Source: Calliopum simillimum
Taxonomy: Eukaryota > Arthropoda > Insecta > Diptera > Lauxaniidae
Length of the DNA: 64,000 bases
Direction of reading: 5' to 3'
Assembly: GCA_951812925.1 (NCBI GenBank)
Contig: OX638370.1
Coordinates: forward strand, 36,583,948 to 36,647,947
The position numbers were made by a program, and so were the translations under genes. A model generated the notes under the pieces. It saw only the letters and a program-made list of their open reading frames with translations. It searched no databases and was not told the origin of the DNA. Below are positions 10,438-21,337 of the stretch, in pieces (position 1 is the first letter of the stretch; each line of letters opens with the position of its first letter).

Positions 10438-11510
10438 AACTCCTGAAACTATGCAACATTTTTTTATAACATTCTGAAAGTTAGCTATACAATAACCCCG
10501 ACTTCACAAGTGCATGTTGCAGTATTTTCATGAAAAGTATGTTGCATAATTTTAGGAGCTAGATATTACTATTTCAATTAAATACCCATTAATTAATACA
10601 GTAACAACACTCTAATTAAAATTTTGCGAAATTTTGGCACATTCTGTGTAACAGTTTCACCCAGCAATGTGTTAAATTCTCTCAAAAATGTGTAAGCGCC
10701 CAAGGGGAAAAGAAGTGCTTCAAAAACCCTTGTGAAGTGCATCCTTTTCACCAATAAGCGCTTCCGCTCCGTAAGAACAATACTTTCTTTTTAACATTGC
10801 ATGTCATAGGATGTAAGCGAGCAAAAGCTTACCGCAGCCTTACCAAAAAAGAGTTTTTAAAGCGCTTATTTGTAATGCTGCGGTAAGCGTTTTTTCAATA
10901 AAATTAAAAAAAAAAGAAAAAAAAAAAAAACTGGCCACCACGATTTGAATCCACGACTCTCCTCGTGCTAGATATTTTTTCCAGATATTTTTACATTTAC
11001 TAACCCTTCAGACCGCTACACCAACACCCGATGATATGAAGAGGTATTAAATTTGTATATTAAGCAAATGTTGTCCTGCAGCATTACATAGAATCATTGT
11101 GCAATCAGTTTCAATTCAAGTAAGCAAAAGTAAATAAAAATGAGAAATTAAAATAGAAAAGTGAAATAAAAAAGGTTGAATAAAAAATATTTTAATAATA
11201 AAAAAAATAAAGCAAAAACAAATAAAAAAAACGGAAAAAAAAATTACCCGGGCTGGGTTCGAACTCACGTTGTTCTTACTGCAGCCTTATAAAAAATCAT
11301 TGTGATAGTGCTTCTAAATTTCTATGGGGACAAGCACTTTTGAAGTGCTTGGATCAGAAGCGCTAGAAATTTTTCCTCTTGGGCGGTGAGAGTTTTGCAC
11401 ATTGCTAAGAGAATTTGACACATTTATGTGTCAAAATTGTTGGACATTACTGTATGGCTTCCTTTTAACACAGATTGAGTGAAATCTCACACAATGAAGC
11501 TCCTAAAATT
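10438..11510. repeat. Inverted-repeat element with second tRNA-like segment
   Basis: Arms around 10640-10740 (AAGCGCCCAAGGGGAAAAG, AGCAATGTGTTAAATTCTC) are complementary to 11340-11440 (TTTCCTCTTGGGCGG, GCACATTGCTAAGAGAATTT). At 10438-10563 a smaller hairpin starts CTCCTGAAACTATGCAACAT and ends ATGTTGCATAATTTTAGGAG. At 10930-11035 (minus) is a tRNA-like stretch: TGGTGTAGCGGTCTGAAGG and, downstream, GGATTCAAATC. The exact termini are uncertain. Confidence 0.6.
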
Positions 11511-11587
11511 ATGTGACATTTCTCTTACGAAAGTGCTGTAGTATTATATTGCAAATGACGTTTCTGAAGAAGCCCTTGCTTGCTTAC

Positions 11588-11711
11588 TTGAAAACTGGCA
11601 CTGGATACGATTGTGCTGGACAAAAAATACTCAATGTATCAGTAATAGCTGCCTCAGCATCATTGCGACGATTCAAAAGACTAATTTTTGGCGCAACGCT
11701 ACCTAAGGGTT
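11588..11711 (-). CDS. Dscam1: Dscam1 exon 6.28 variant
   Basis: 124 bp. It starts EPLGSVAPKISLLNRRNDAE and ends LSIFCPAQSYPVPVFK. The last full codon set gives Lys rather than Arg at the junction. The donor is GTAAGC. The candidate selector at 11786-11806 (GGAATAGTGTACCCTGTTG) matches the GGATAGGGTACCCTGTTG end of the docking site, not the usual core. Confidence 0.93.
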
Positions 11712-11859
11712 CTATTTTTAGAAAAAAAGTTAAGGTGAATATTATGTCAAAATTTTTAAAAATAAGCAAAACTTTTATAAATAGAATGGAATAGTGTACC
11801 CTGTTGACATTCAAATGCAAATTTTATTGATTTTTTCGCAATGCTCAATAATGCATTAC

Positions 11860-11983
11860 CTATAAAACGGCACCGGAAATGATTGTGCCGGACAAAATAT
11901 GCATACGGAGGTATTTAAACGCGCCTCTGCATCTTTGCGTCTATCACCGATGCTTATTTTTGGTGGTACACTACCTAAAGGTT
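11860..11983 (-). CDS. Dscam1: Dscam1 exon 6.27 variant
   Basis: 124 bp. It starts EPLGSVPPKISIGDRRKDAE and ends VCIFCPAQSFPVPFYR, with an extra Cys two residues before the Ig Cys. The donor is GTAATG. The selector lies at 12059-12077 (GCCTGAGTGTTGGGGTCACC). Confidence 0.95.
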
Positions 11984-12117
11984 CTAAAGATATCAAGAAA
12001 AATTCAGCAACGAAATATTAATGTTCAAGCTTTACGCTTTGAGTTTACTAGCATAAAAGCCTGAGTGTTGGGGTCACCTTAAAAACTTCAAAAGTTTTTT
12101 ATAACACTTTAAAGTAC

Positions 12118-12241
12118 CTGTAAAATGGCACCGGATACGATTGTGCTGGACAAAAGAGCGCAACACTTGAATTACGCTTGACTGCAGCATTTTGTAATTG
12201 ATCAGCAATGCTCACTTTGGGTGCTACACTACCCAAAGGTT
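12118..12241 (-). CDS. Dscam1: Dscam1 exon 6.26 variant
   Basis: 124 bp. It starts EPLGSVAPKVSIADQLQNAA and ends VALFCPAQSYPVPFYR. The donor is GTACTT. The selector lies at 12312-12338 (CTGCCTGAATGTTGCTTGG). Confidence 0.95.
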
Positions 12242-12374
12242 CTAAAAATAAAGTGGAGGGACAGAAGTTAATATAATAGAAGCATTGTTAAGTTTTTAAT
12301 AACAAAAATCTGCTGCCTGAATGTTGCTTGGATTGGGGCATTTTATTGATTGTGGCTTTTGTTATGTTAATTAC

Positions 12375-12498
12375 CTTTTTATTGGTACCGGAAATGCTTG
12401 TGCTGTGCACATAAGTGCTAGACTGTGGCTTTGCTTAATGCTATCATGACTGTAACCATCCTTTTTTGTAACCCTTGGTGCAACGCTACCAACAGGTT
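12375..12498 (-). CDS. Dscam1: Dscam1 exon 6.25 variant
   Basis: 124 bp. It starts EPVGSVAPRVTKKDGYSHDS and ends LALMCTAQAFPVPIKR, with Thr after the Cys and an unusual IKR end. The donor is GTAATT. The selector lies at 12554-12575 (GAAAACTGTGCTGAATGAG). Confidence 0.94.
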
Positions 12499-12912
12499 CT
12501 ACAAGAGGATTATGACAATAAAACATTTACAGTAGTATAAATATAAAAAATTGTGAAAACTGTGCTGAATGAGAGATTTTATATTAGAGAGCTAGATAAG
12601 AGTTTTTTCGAGTAGGCCGTAAAGCTTTATTGTAATTGTGCATATATCAAAATCACGAAATAAACGTTACTCATACGACTTGTACAAGGAATAAAAGATA
12701 GTTGCAAATTTCGAAAGGGGAGGGGCAGAACGCCCCCATATATAAACAACTGTTTTATATAATCAAGTGCCAAGAATATGGGTATATTCAGAGCAAAGAA
12801 TGGTACTTTTGATAAAATGTACCCCAACCAAATTCGTTCGATGTTATTATCTTTTTACAAGAATTCTGCGATCCTTCATCGTACAGTTGCATATTTTACA
12901 AATCTATTTTAC

Positions 12913-13036
12913 CTATAGGCAGGCACTGGAAATGATTGTGCTGGGCATTGTAGTGCAATGGTACCATTTTGTTTAATCCGATCATGATTGTACTCATCTT
13001 TGCGATCAACTCTCGGCGCAACGCTACCAATTGGTT
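12913..13036 (-). CDS. Dscam1: Dscam1 exon 6.24 variant
   Basis: 124 bp. It starts EPIGSVAPRVDRKDEYNHDR and ends IALQCPAQSFPVPAYR. The donor is GTAAAA. The selector lies at 13117-13136 (AAAACTGCTGAATGTTGG). Confidence 0.95.
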
Positions 13037-13617
13037 CTATAAGCAAATATTTAAATAATTTGAACAACGGCAACTCTGGCCCAGAGCTTTGGAAGTTTAC
13101 TGAGGTGGCGATATTTAAAACTGCTGAATGTTGGTTTTTAATTCAAATGCTTAATGCTCAATTATTTCCACCTTTGTTAACCAAACAAAAATAAGCCAAA
13201 CTAAGGCGCAAAGTTTAGCGCTCGTACTGACTTGCTTGGTTTATTTCTAGACCGTTGTTTTGACTGCCTAACAAATCACAAAACTGTTAGCACTTTCATC
13301 ACTAAAATGATTTATTGCTTTTGTTTCTATATGGTCTATTTGAAACCAATGAAAGTTTCTCATACAAATTGAAAAGCTCTTCACATATCTACTCAAATCA
13401 GTTTGTGCGTAACTAAATATAAACCAACAAAATAACCTTAACCAAGCAAGAGACAATGTGATATAAAAACAACCGAACAACTATATAAACAACAAGCTGA
13501 AATAAGAAAAACTAAAATTCAAAGGTCAGCGTTACCACTGTGCTGCTTGGTTTGTTGTCTGACAGTTGGTTCATAACCAAATCACAACACTATCAGACTT
13601 TTCCACTTATTAATCAT

Positions 13618-14946
13618 GAACTAGAATCGACCAATGGTCAAAATTCGACCACAAATATATTAAATAATTTTGGTACGTTTTGACAGTTTTAGTACTTTTT
13701 TTGCTATTTGGTACAAAACGGAAAAGCACATTCGTCACCCCTGGTACAATGACAAATGTGAAACGAAAAGAAAACTAGTAAGGGTGTAACTTTTAGCTTG
13801 GCCAAAAAATAAATACCCTACACTGCAGTATTTTGAAAAATTTGCTTATATGGGTGCCACGCCCTCTTGTGCGAGTTCACCAAGTTTTTGCTCAGAGTTT
13901 GCATTTATAGTTCTTAGTATTTGAGTTAAATTTGGTTGGATTATCTCAAAAAACGTTTTCAGTATAGCGTTTTGAAGCTTTTATTTATATAGGAGGTGCC
14001 ACGCCCTCTTGTCCGTGTTCGCCTGGTTTTAGTTTAGAGCGTGCATTTGTAGTCTTCAGTATTTGAGTGAAATGTGGTTGGATTATCTCAAAAAATTCTT
14101 TCAGTATAGCATTTTGAAACTTTTGCTCATATGGGAGGTGCCACGCCTCCTTTGCCGATTTAACCCAATTTTTGTTGAGAACTTTCATTTATAATTCTTA
14201 GTGTCAAATTTGGTTTGAGTATCTCAAAAAACACTTTCAGTATAGCGTTTTGAAGCTTTTGCTTATATGGGAGGTGCCACGCCCTCTTTTCCGAACTCGC
14301 TCGGTTTTTTCTTAGAGCTTGCGCTTACAATTTGTTGTATTTATGTGTATTTTGGTTGCATTGTCGTGAAAAATATTCCTAAAATTGCGTTTGAAAATAA
14401 TTTTTGTATGGGCGGCAGGCGTGTCCTTTGACCGATTTTTCTCATTTTCAATCCCGAGCTATCTTTGACGACGGAGGCAGTGTACCAAATTTCATTGAAT
14501 TATCTTGCTCAATTTCCCAAAAAGTGTATTTCAACAAACAGCCAGCCAGCCAGATAGACGGACATGGCTATATCGACTCAGGAGGTGACGCTGATCAATA
14601 ATATATATACTTTTCTATATCTGCCACGCCTCCTGCATATACCCTGGGTGTAGGGTATAAACAAAAATGAAGTCAGTGTTAGTCAGCTTTTTGTCTTTCT
14701 CTTTGTGCTGAATCCTCTTTTCAGATCTGTGTTACCGCGTATTTTATCGTTATTAATATTGAAAAATTTGCATTTAACTTTACATGGCTTAGTGGCAAAA
14801 TATTAAAATAATTATAACTTTGTGCACATTTACACCCAAATACCTTTCTAATGGTGTATAATTCAAAGTCGTGCTCCATTTCTAACACAGTACAAAAGGT
14901 AGGACAAATTTTTGTCTTGCGTATTAATGTATACTAGAATCGCCCC
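13618..14946 (+). mobile_element. Composite repeat family copy 1 (GGTGCCACGCCC units)
   Basis: Begins ACTAGAATCGACCAATGG, carries a short region shared with 51470-51570 and 61340-61480, then from 13773 a module starting CTAGTAAGGGTGTAAC made of four roughly 120 bp units with GGGAGGTGCCACGCCCTCTTG and CAGTATAGCGTTTTGAAGC. It continues through CCAGCCAGCCAGATAGACGG to ATACCCTGGGTGTAGGGTAT, and ends GACAAATTTTTGTCTTGCGT. No protein recognised; non-autonomous family. Confidence 0.75.
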
Positions 14947-15016
14947 CATTTCTAACACAGTACAAAAGGTAGGACAAATTTTTGTCTTGCGTATTAATGT
15001 ATACTAGAATCGCCCC
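14877..15016. repeat. Perfect 70 bp tandem duplication
   Basis: 14877-14946 is repeated without visible change at 14947-15016. The unit is the 3' end of the composite repeat plus the TACTAGAATCGCCCC start of the next copy, so the two abutting family members share this junction. Confidence 0.9.
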
Positions 15017-15412
15017 CAATGGTAAAAATTTTACCCTAAGTGAATTAATAATTTTGGCTCTTTTTGAACAGTTTTAGTACTTTTTTACTATTTGGTACAA
15101 ATCAGATAAGCTCATTTATCATCCCTGGTACAATGATAAATATAAAATAAAAAGAAAACAAAACACATTTTTGTCTTTCTCTTTGTGCTGTATCCTGTTT
15201 TCAGATCTGTGTGACAGTGTATTTTGTTATTGTTAATATTGGAAAATATGTATATAATTTTAGATGGCTTAAAGTCAACATATTGAAATAATTTTAACTT
15301 TGTGCACATCCACACACAAATACCTTTCTAATGGTGTATAATTTAAAGTCGTAATCCATTTCTAACATAGTAAAAAGAGATGGACAAGTTTTTGTCCTGC
15401 GTATTAATACAT
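15004..15412 (+). mobile_element. Composite repeat family copy 2, short form
   Basis: Starts ACTAGAATCGCCCCCAATGG and ends TTTTTGTCCTGCGTATTAAT, like copy 1, but without the GGTGCCACGCCC module. This shows that the module is an insertion in, or an optional part of, the outer element. Confidence 0.75.
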
Positions 15413-15631
15413 AGATTATGTCAAAAAATAAAAAACGTCCACAATTTTTTAAATTCAGAGCTGTTTTTCTATCTTGTTCGTTTGAAACTGACTTAATTTT
15501 TTCATATAAATCGTAAAACTTTTTATATGGCGCAAACCAACTCGATTTGTGTGTTACTTAACTTAAACCATCTAAGTCTCCTTAACCAAGCAAGTGCGAA
15601 TAAGCATAATTTCATGATAACTTTAACATAC

Positions 15632-15755
15632 CTATAAAAAGGCACAGGATACGATTGAGCCGGACACTTTAGCGACACGGTAAGACCATTTGCTATGCGA
15701 TCATGGCTAAATTCATCGTTTTTATTGACCTTTGGAGCAACGCTGCCAACTGGTT
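15632..15755 (-). CDS. Dscam1: Dscam1 exon 6.23 variant
   Basis: 124 bp. It starts EPVGSVAPKVNKNDEFSHDR and ends VSLKCPAQSYPVPFYR. The donor is GTATGT. The selector lies at 15825-15850 (GAAAACTGCAAATGTTGATC). Sequence just downstream of it (15515-15600) resembles that at 13370-13460, upstream of 6.24. Confidence 0.95.
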
Positions 15756-16027
15756 CTATAAAGTTTCAATTTCATTTTAGTAGTTTTATTTAAATATTTA
15801 ATATTTCCTATTTAAGCTTTTGTTCGAAAACTGCAAATGTTGATCATCAGGGAGGTATGCACTAAGATAGATTTTTCAGGGGGAACGGCAAGCTCTGCTG
15901 CACACATTAAAATCACTGAATAAACGTTACTTATGCCTCTTTATCGAGGAAATTGCAAATTTGATTAGAGGCGCTAGAGCTCCTTACAAATTCTACTCTT
16001 TCACATGTAAATTGCAATATTTCTTAC

Positions 16028-16151
16028 CTAAAAACAGGCATTGGATATGATTGTGCTGGACAAAGTAAAGCTAATGAATTATTCAAATGGCCGAGAAATA
16101 TGCCCACTTTGTCCTTAATTTCAACCTTTGGTGCAACACTGCCTACAGGTT
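16028..16151 (-). CDS. Dscam1: Dscam1 exon 6.22 variant
   Basis: 124 bp. It starts EPVGSVAPKVEIKDKVGIFL and ends LALLCPAQSYPMPVFR. The donor is GTAAGA. The selector lies at 16219-16239 (AAAAACTGCGAATGTTAG). Close twin of 6.21, from a recent duplication. Confidence 0.95.
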
Positions 16152-16314
16152 CTATAAAATGCAAAAGAAATGTTTTGAAAAAATTTAATTTTAGCTAAGT
16201 AAATTTCTTTCTGCTATTAAAAACTGCGAATGTTAGAAGTTTACAGCACCCTCTTTTATTTAATAACCTCTCTTATACATTTTGTCAATCAAAATACATA
16301 GCTTTGTTTCTTAC

Positions 16315-16438
16315 CTAAAAACTGGCATCGGATAAGACTGTGCTGGACATAACAGGGCTAATGATTTATTTGTATGGCCATAGAATACTCCAAGTTTATC
16401 TTTAACTTCAACTTTAGGAGCAACGGAGCCAACCGGTT
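16315..16438 (-). CDS. Dscam1: Dscam1 exon 6.21 variant
   Basis: 124 bp. It starts EPVGSVAPKVEVKDKLGVFY and ends LALLCPAQSYPMPVFR. The donor is GTAAGA. The selector lies at 16490-16511 (GCCTGAATGTCGAAGGGTAC). Confidence 0.95.
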
Positions 16439-16709
16439 CTGCGGACATGCAAAATAATATTCGGATTAAAATAAGAGATCAAAATAAAAGCCTGAATGTC
16501 GAAGGGTACTCAGAAAAAATCTGTCGATATTTTTGTCCGAACCATGTTTTATAAGAAATCGATGTTTAATGCTGAAGCTTTCTTTCGGCAAATCACAATT
16601 GAATCAAAATAAAAAAGTTCAAGATCCTTTCTTAAAATAATTCCTCTTCAAATTAACCGTATCAAACAATATACCAAAATATACTTCGTACTCGAAATAT
16701 TTATTTTAC

Positions 16710-16833
16710 CTAAAAGCCGGCATCGGATATCCTTGTGCTGGACAAAGTAAACTCAATGAGGTATTTGATTTTCGTATAGAAAATCCTAACTTATCATTCA
16801 TGTCAACTTTGGGTGCAACAGAGCCAACAGGTT
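16710..16833 (-). CDS. Dscam1: Dscam1 exon 6.20 variant
   Basis: 124 bp. It starts EPVGSVAPKVDMNDKLGFSI and ends LSLLCPAQGYPMPAFR. The donor is GTAAAA. The selector lies at 16895-16910 (GTAGTTGGGATAGAG). A LINE fragment fills the interval to 6.19. Confidence 0.95.
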
Positions 16834-17499
16834 CTAGTGAAGAAAAATAGAGGGAGAAGAAAGAGAGTTCAATAAACTTAGTGCATTAAGCGCGGTAGTT
16901 GGGATAGAGTATTGTAACGTGTCTTAGTAATCTTTTCAAATCATTCAAAAACCAGACTTTCGTTCTCAAGTCGCAAATTATGAACAAATACGAAGGTATC
17001 AGATCTTCGCAAAATACTCTAGAAGAAAAAAATATCTCAACTTCGGAAAATTTAAGTACGTCTAAAGATAAGTACGACTAAAGATAAGGGATTCATCTCA
17101 AAATTTTGCGATGGCTCTATTAATGTGGAAATAGATCAAATGTATTCTGCGATGGAGTAGTTTGGCATGTGGCTATGGAAAACAATTCTTTTTAATAGGA
17201 GGTAGCCATGAAGATGGAATGTTTATTAGACGAATTAAGAAAAAAACGAAGTTTGGAAATTTTATGATTACAACTGGAAATCTGATATATAGTATGATGC
17301 CAAAAAAGTGAGCTGAGAATTTTTTAAAATTTTTTGAGCCTCATTTAGAGGTCCCTCAAAGCCGATTCATGCAAACTCATTAATTTTATTTTATTATGAT
17401 ATCAAAAATTCTCACAATAAATCGTGCGACTTTTATGTTTATATTTATTATTTATTTCATCTACTGGGCTCAAACCCTTACAGATTGCAAAAACAATTC

Positions 17500-19640
17500 T
17501 TAAAAACTATATTAACAAAGATTCTTAATTTAAAGCTTGAGAGTAAATAATAATGTCCTTAAGACATATAATGAAAAAATTTCTATTAATGCTAAAATCT
17601 AATTCATGTATTGCAGTTTGAAAGGCATCGAGAAAGAGGCTCATTGGAACCATAATTTGTTCTATGGTAAGGAGTATAGTATATATTTGACTCCCTAAGA
17701 TTTCGTGCAGGGACATTAAATGGAATTAATGCTAGAAATTCAGAAGAATAAAATTTTCCATCAATTATATCGATACCTTAGAGCGCTATAGTCCTATCTC
17801 CATTTTTCCAATTGTTGGGAAATGCAAAAAGAAGATTTCAAACAGTGGTTATTTAGGATTGGCTGCTATTTTGATATAACGATACATGCAATATTTTTAC
17901 CTATAGTATCTTTTAACATAATTTAGTGTTTTTAACCAATTTAATTAATTTCTAACGAAATCCCAGCCAATTTATAGTGTGTCATTACTTTTGTCCTTAT
18001 ATAGAATTCCACTACTATTGAAAAAAACGACGTATTTAGTACATTTTTTGAATTTTTTCCACTAAAATGTTGTAAAAAGTCATGAAACACGTAGAAAACA
18101 CGAAAAAAACGAATTTTTTTTTTCTTTTTTTTTTTTTGAATTTTTAAATTTTTGGTTCCGACAAACAAGAGTGGAGTCTTGGATGTAACCAAATTTGTTC
18201 ACTAAAATGTCGCAAATAGTCATAAAACGCGAAGAAAACGCGAAAAAATTAAGATTTTTTTTTTAAAAATGTGACTTATTTGAATATTCAGTGGAGATAG
18301 GACAGTAGCGCTCTTGAAAAAATTACAGTTTGGAGATAGGATTTTTCTTAATTATCGAATATTTTGGTATTTTAGTGGTATTTTGACATCACACAGTTTT
18401 CCACACTGTAAAGAAGCCCACAATGATGCCTTAACTGCAAAAATCGCAAAATCTCAAAAAGTGGAGATAGGACTATACCGCTCTAAGGTATCGATATCTT
18501 TAATAAACATGATATTAAAGATTCGTCTATCAGATAAACTACTGAGGCCTTGCAGACGGCAACGCACCCAATAGATAGGCATATTTTCCCAAGTGTACAG
18601 TCTTCTCAATGCAAATCTTGTAAAGCGTTTTTGGATATTTTCAATCCGGGTAATCGAAACCTCGTAAAATGGGTCCCATATAACCGACGCATACTCTAGC
18701 AGAGATCTTACCAGGCTACAAAATATAGTCCTAGATGTTAAGGGATCAAAAAATTCTTTAGAATTACGTTTCAGAAACCCAAACTGAGAGTTCGCTTTCG
18801 CGATAATATATTCCAAATGCGTATCAAACGAAAGCTTTTGTTCAAAATAAACACCAAGGTCCTTATATTGACTAACCCTGAAAAAACTATCGCCAGCGCA
18901 ATGCTTATACTCATAAACAATAGGAGTGAGTTTCCTAGCAAAAGTAACAACCTTACATTTATCAAAGTTAAGGTTCAGCTGCTTAATAACACACCATTCC
19001 AATAGGGAAGAAATGTCATACTGGAGTTTTGCACAGTCCGTACGATCTTTAACTTCTAGAAAGATCTTTAAATCATCCGCATATAGAAGGCACTTGCTGA
19101 ACTTAAAGGACTGAGGAACATCATTAATGAATAAATTATAAAGTAAAGGACCTAAGTGACTGCCTTGAGGTACACCTGATGTAATCTTAATGGGTTCAGA
19201 ACAATTTTCACCAATCTTGACAACTAGTGTTCGATCAGAAAGATATGAGTGAATCCATTTTAAAAATTGCGAGTGAATACCCAGTTTTTCAAGTTTAATC
19301 AACAAAACTGGATGTTTTACGCTATCAACAGCCTTCGAAAAATCAGTGTATAATACATCCACCTGTGAACCCTTTTCAATTGCGTTAATAGCAAAGTTAG
19401 AAAAAATTGCTTAATTAGAAGTAGTGGATCTATGTACCTTTGAAAAAACCATGTTGTTGGAAAGCGATATAACTACGCACTTCAGCAAAGAGGAGCTTGT
19501 TAACAATTTTATCAAGAACTTTAGGGATAATTGATAGCTTTACTATAGGTCTGTAATTTTCAACCAAATATTTTTGGACAGACTTAAAAATGGGTGTAAC
19601 ACAAGCAAATTTCCACTCCTTTAAAAATATATCAACATTA
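17500..19640 (-). pseudogene. Non-LTR retrotransposon reverse transcriptase fragment (jockey-like)
   Basis: The minus frame from about 19640 reads WKFACVTPIFKS, then NYRPI and QHGFF, with a frame break and stops near 19400. From 19362 it is open for about 300 codons: DFSKAVDSVKHPVLLIKL, GVPQGSHLGPLLYNLFIND and LLYADDLKIF, the RT core with the YADD catalytic box. After a MITE at 17776-18488 the frame resumes (PFNVPARNLRE, HRTNYGSNEPLSRC) and, after one frameshift, ends with AIHELDFSINRNFF. There is no endonuclease domain and no poly-A tail, so it is a dead 5'-truncated copy. Polymerases of this type copy their own RNA into nicked DNA. Confidence 0.92.
17776..18488. mobile_element. 713 bp MITE inserted in the RT fragment
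   Basis: Inverted termini CCTTAGAGCGCTATAGTCCT and AGGACTATACCGCTCTAAGG are flanked by the 8 bp palindrome TATCGATA on both sides (17768-17775, 18489-18496). Removing the element and one TATCGATA joins the two RT reading frames without loss. Eight bases of duplication suggest hAT or P-type mobilisation. Confidence 0.9.
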
Positions 19641-19893
19641 TATTCTTTTTTTAGCTAATATCAGGAAAAGTACTACATTTTCGAAAGCTACATTTTGAAA
19701 AAACCTTGTCGTTTGAAACTCATAATGAAATCGGACAAGAAAAATTTTTTAGAACTTCTTTTCAGCTTTTATGGGACTTTTTTTTACAAAAATAGTCTCC
19801 AGAAAATATCAATAGGGATCACCAAAGTCAAGAAATGTCTAGAACTTAAGAATAATCCGCAATAGCAAAACATTGTTTTAATATACACTTTAC

Positions 19894-20017
19894 CTAGTAG
19901 CAGGCATAGGATATCCTTGTGCTGGACACATTACACTCAGAGAAGCATTTGATTTTCTGGTTGAAAATTTAATTTTATCATCTAAATCAACTTTAGGTGC
20001 AACGGAGCTGACGGGTT
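19894..20017 (-). CDS. Dscam1: Dscam1 exon 6.19 variant
   Basis: 124 bp. It starts EPVSSVAPKVDLDDKIKFST and ends LSVMCPAQGYPMPATR. The donor is GTAAAG. The selector lies at 20068-20088 (ACAATGTTGGGTTAGGGCACC). The ending ATR instead of VFR is unusual. Confidence 0.94.
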
Positions 20018-20146
20018 CTGAAGTTTAAAAAAACTAAAAACTTTATGAATGAATTTAATGAAACTTACAATGTTGGGTTAGGGCACCAGAAAACGAATGT
20101 TCATAATTTTATGAAAGTCATATTGATTTTAATCTTATAACTATAC

Positions 20147-20215
20147 CTAAAAACAAGTATTTTATATTATTTTGCTGGACAAATCAAAGTTATAAAGCAA
20201 AACTTTGGAACTTGC
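20147..20215 (-). pseudogene. Dscam1: Relic of an exon 6 variant (3' half only)
   Basis: On the plus strand, ACCTAAAAACAAG followed by TTGCTGGACAAATCAAAG copies the donor and CPAQ end of neighbouring exons 6.16 to 6.18. The 5' half and the acceptor (CCAAC-GGTTCT on plus) are not recognisable, and I see no selector for it. It sits at the normal spacing between 6.18 and 6.19. It looks like a decayed variant; the alternative, chance similarity, is unlikely given the match at the donor. Confidence 0.7.
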
Positions 20216-20401
20216 AACTCTTCTGTATACAAATGTAACCATCGAAATATCAAAACTCTAAATGAAACTGTTTGAAATTTGACAAAAACTGTGTAAGATA
20301 CTTGCATACAGTACTGTGCAAAAATTTCTACACATTTCGTTTCAAATTTTGCACAGTCTTATTTAGAGTGAATGAAAAAATTACTGTAATGTTCAACATA
20401 C

Positions 20402-20525
20402 CTATACGCAGGCATTGGAAACGATTGTGCTGAACATAATAAACTTAAGTCCTGACCAATTGGTTTATCTAACCATTTAATGCGATCATTAACATCAACT
20501 TTTGGTGCAACGCTGCCCACAGGCT
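20402..20525 (-). CDS. Dscam1: Dscam1 exon 6.18 variant
   Basis: 124 bp. It starts EPVGSVAPKVDVNDRIKWLD and ends LSLLCSAQSFPMPAYR, with Ser replacing Pro after the Cys. The donor is GTATGT. The selector lies at 20589-20607 (AAAACTGCCAGAATTTG). Confidence 0.94.
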
Positions 20526-20644
20526 CTAAAAATAGCCATAAAAGATTAGTCGTTAATTTTTATTTCCTACTCTCTAATGCTTGACTACAAAACTGCCAGA
20601 ATTTGAAGGAAAAACCTTAGTAATTTTAAATTTATTATACAAAC

Positions 20645-20768
20645 CGAAAAACCGGTACTGGATATGATTGTGCTGGACAAATCAAAGCAAAACTATGCTC
20701 GACATGAGCACGCGCATAATTAATTTCATCTTTGATATCAACTTTGGGTGCAACGCTGCCAACGGGTT
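20645..20768 (-). CDS. Dscam1: Dscam1 exon 6.17 variant
   Basis: 124 bp. It starts EPVGSVAPKVDIKDEINYAR and ends FALICPAQSYPVPVFR. The donor is GTTTGT. The selector lies at 20870-20892 (GAAACTGCCCTCGTGTTGG), beside a long T tract on the plus strand. Confidence 0.95.
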
Positions 20769-20923
20769 CTAAAAACATATGATTTCGAGTTTAAGTTATA
20801 CAAAACCAAAAGTAAATTGTATACAATCTGGTAAAACATACAAAATTTTTTTTTTTTTTTTTTTTTTTTGAAACTGCCCTCGTGTTGGTTATTACAATAT
20901 TCTATCATTAAGTTTTATTTTAC

Positions 20924-21047
20924 CTAAAAACTGGCATTGGATAAGATTGTGCTGGACATATCAGCGCTTTATCGGCATGTAGTTGTGTGCGTGTGAAGGT
21001 GAACTCATCACGTATATCTACTTTGGGTGCAACACTACCAACTGGTT
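20924..21047 (-). CDS. Dscam1: Dscam1 exon 6.16 variant
   Basis: 124 bp. It starts EPVGSVAPKVDIRDEFTFTR and ends KALICPAQSYPMPVFR. The donor is GTAAAA. The selector lies at 21134-21153 (TTAAATGTTGGGTTAGGTTAC). Confidence 0.95.
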
Positions 21048-21213
21048 CTGTAAAATTAAATATTTTAAGTTCATCAAAGAAAAGGTAACATTATCTTTTA
21101 GAAAAAAGCATAAACTAGCCATACACTCGCATATTAAATGTTGGGTTAGGTTACTTTGTTGGGTCATATAAAATCGGTAGCTAAATATATTGTGGAGTAT
21201 TTTCAAAACAAAC

Positions 21214-21337
21214 CTAACATATGGCACTGGATATGCCTGTCCTGGGCATTGCATTGCATATTCTATACCGCTGGGTACTTGCATAACTTGAAATCTATCA
21301 TGTAAATTAATTTTTGGTGGCACCGATCCAACCGGTT
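21214..21337 (-). CDS. Dscam1: Dscam1 exon 6.15 variant
   Basis: 124 bp. It starts EPVGSVPPKINLHDRFQVMQ and ends YAMQCPGQAYPVPYVR. The donor is GTTTGT. The selector lies at 21403-21424 (ACTGCCCAAATGTTGGATATG). It is the last CPGQ variant, split from its sisters by transposons. Confidence 0.95.

Noticed and set aside
13773..14660. Helitron assignment for the GGTGCCACGCCC module
   Set aside because: I could not find firm Helitron ends (TC at the left; hairpin and CTRR at the right), so I left the family unnamed.
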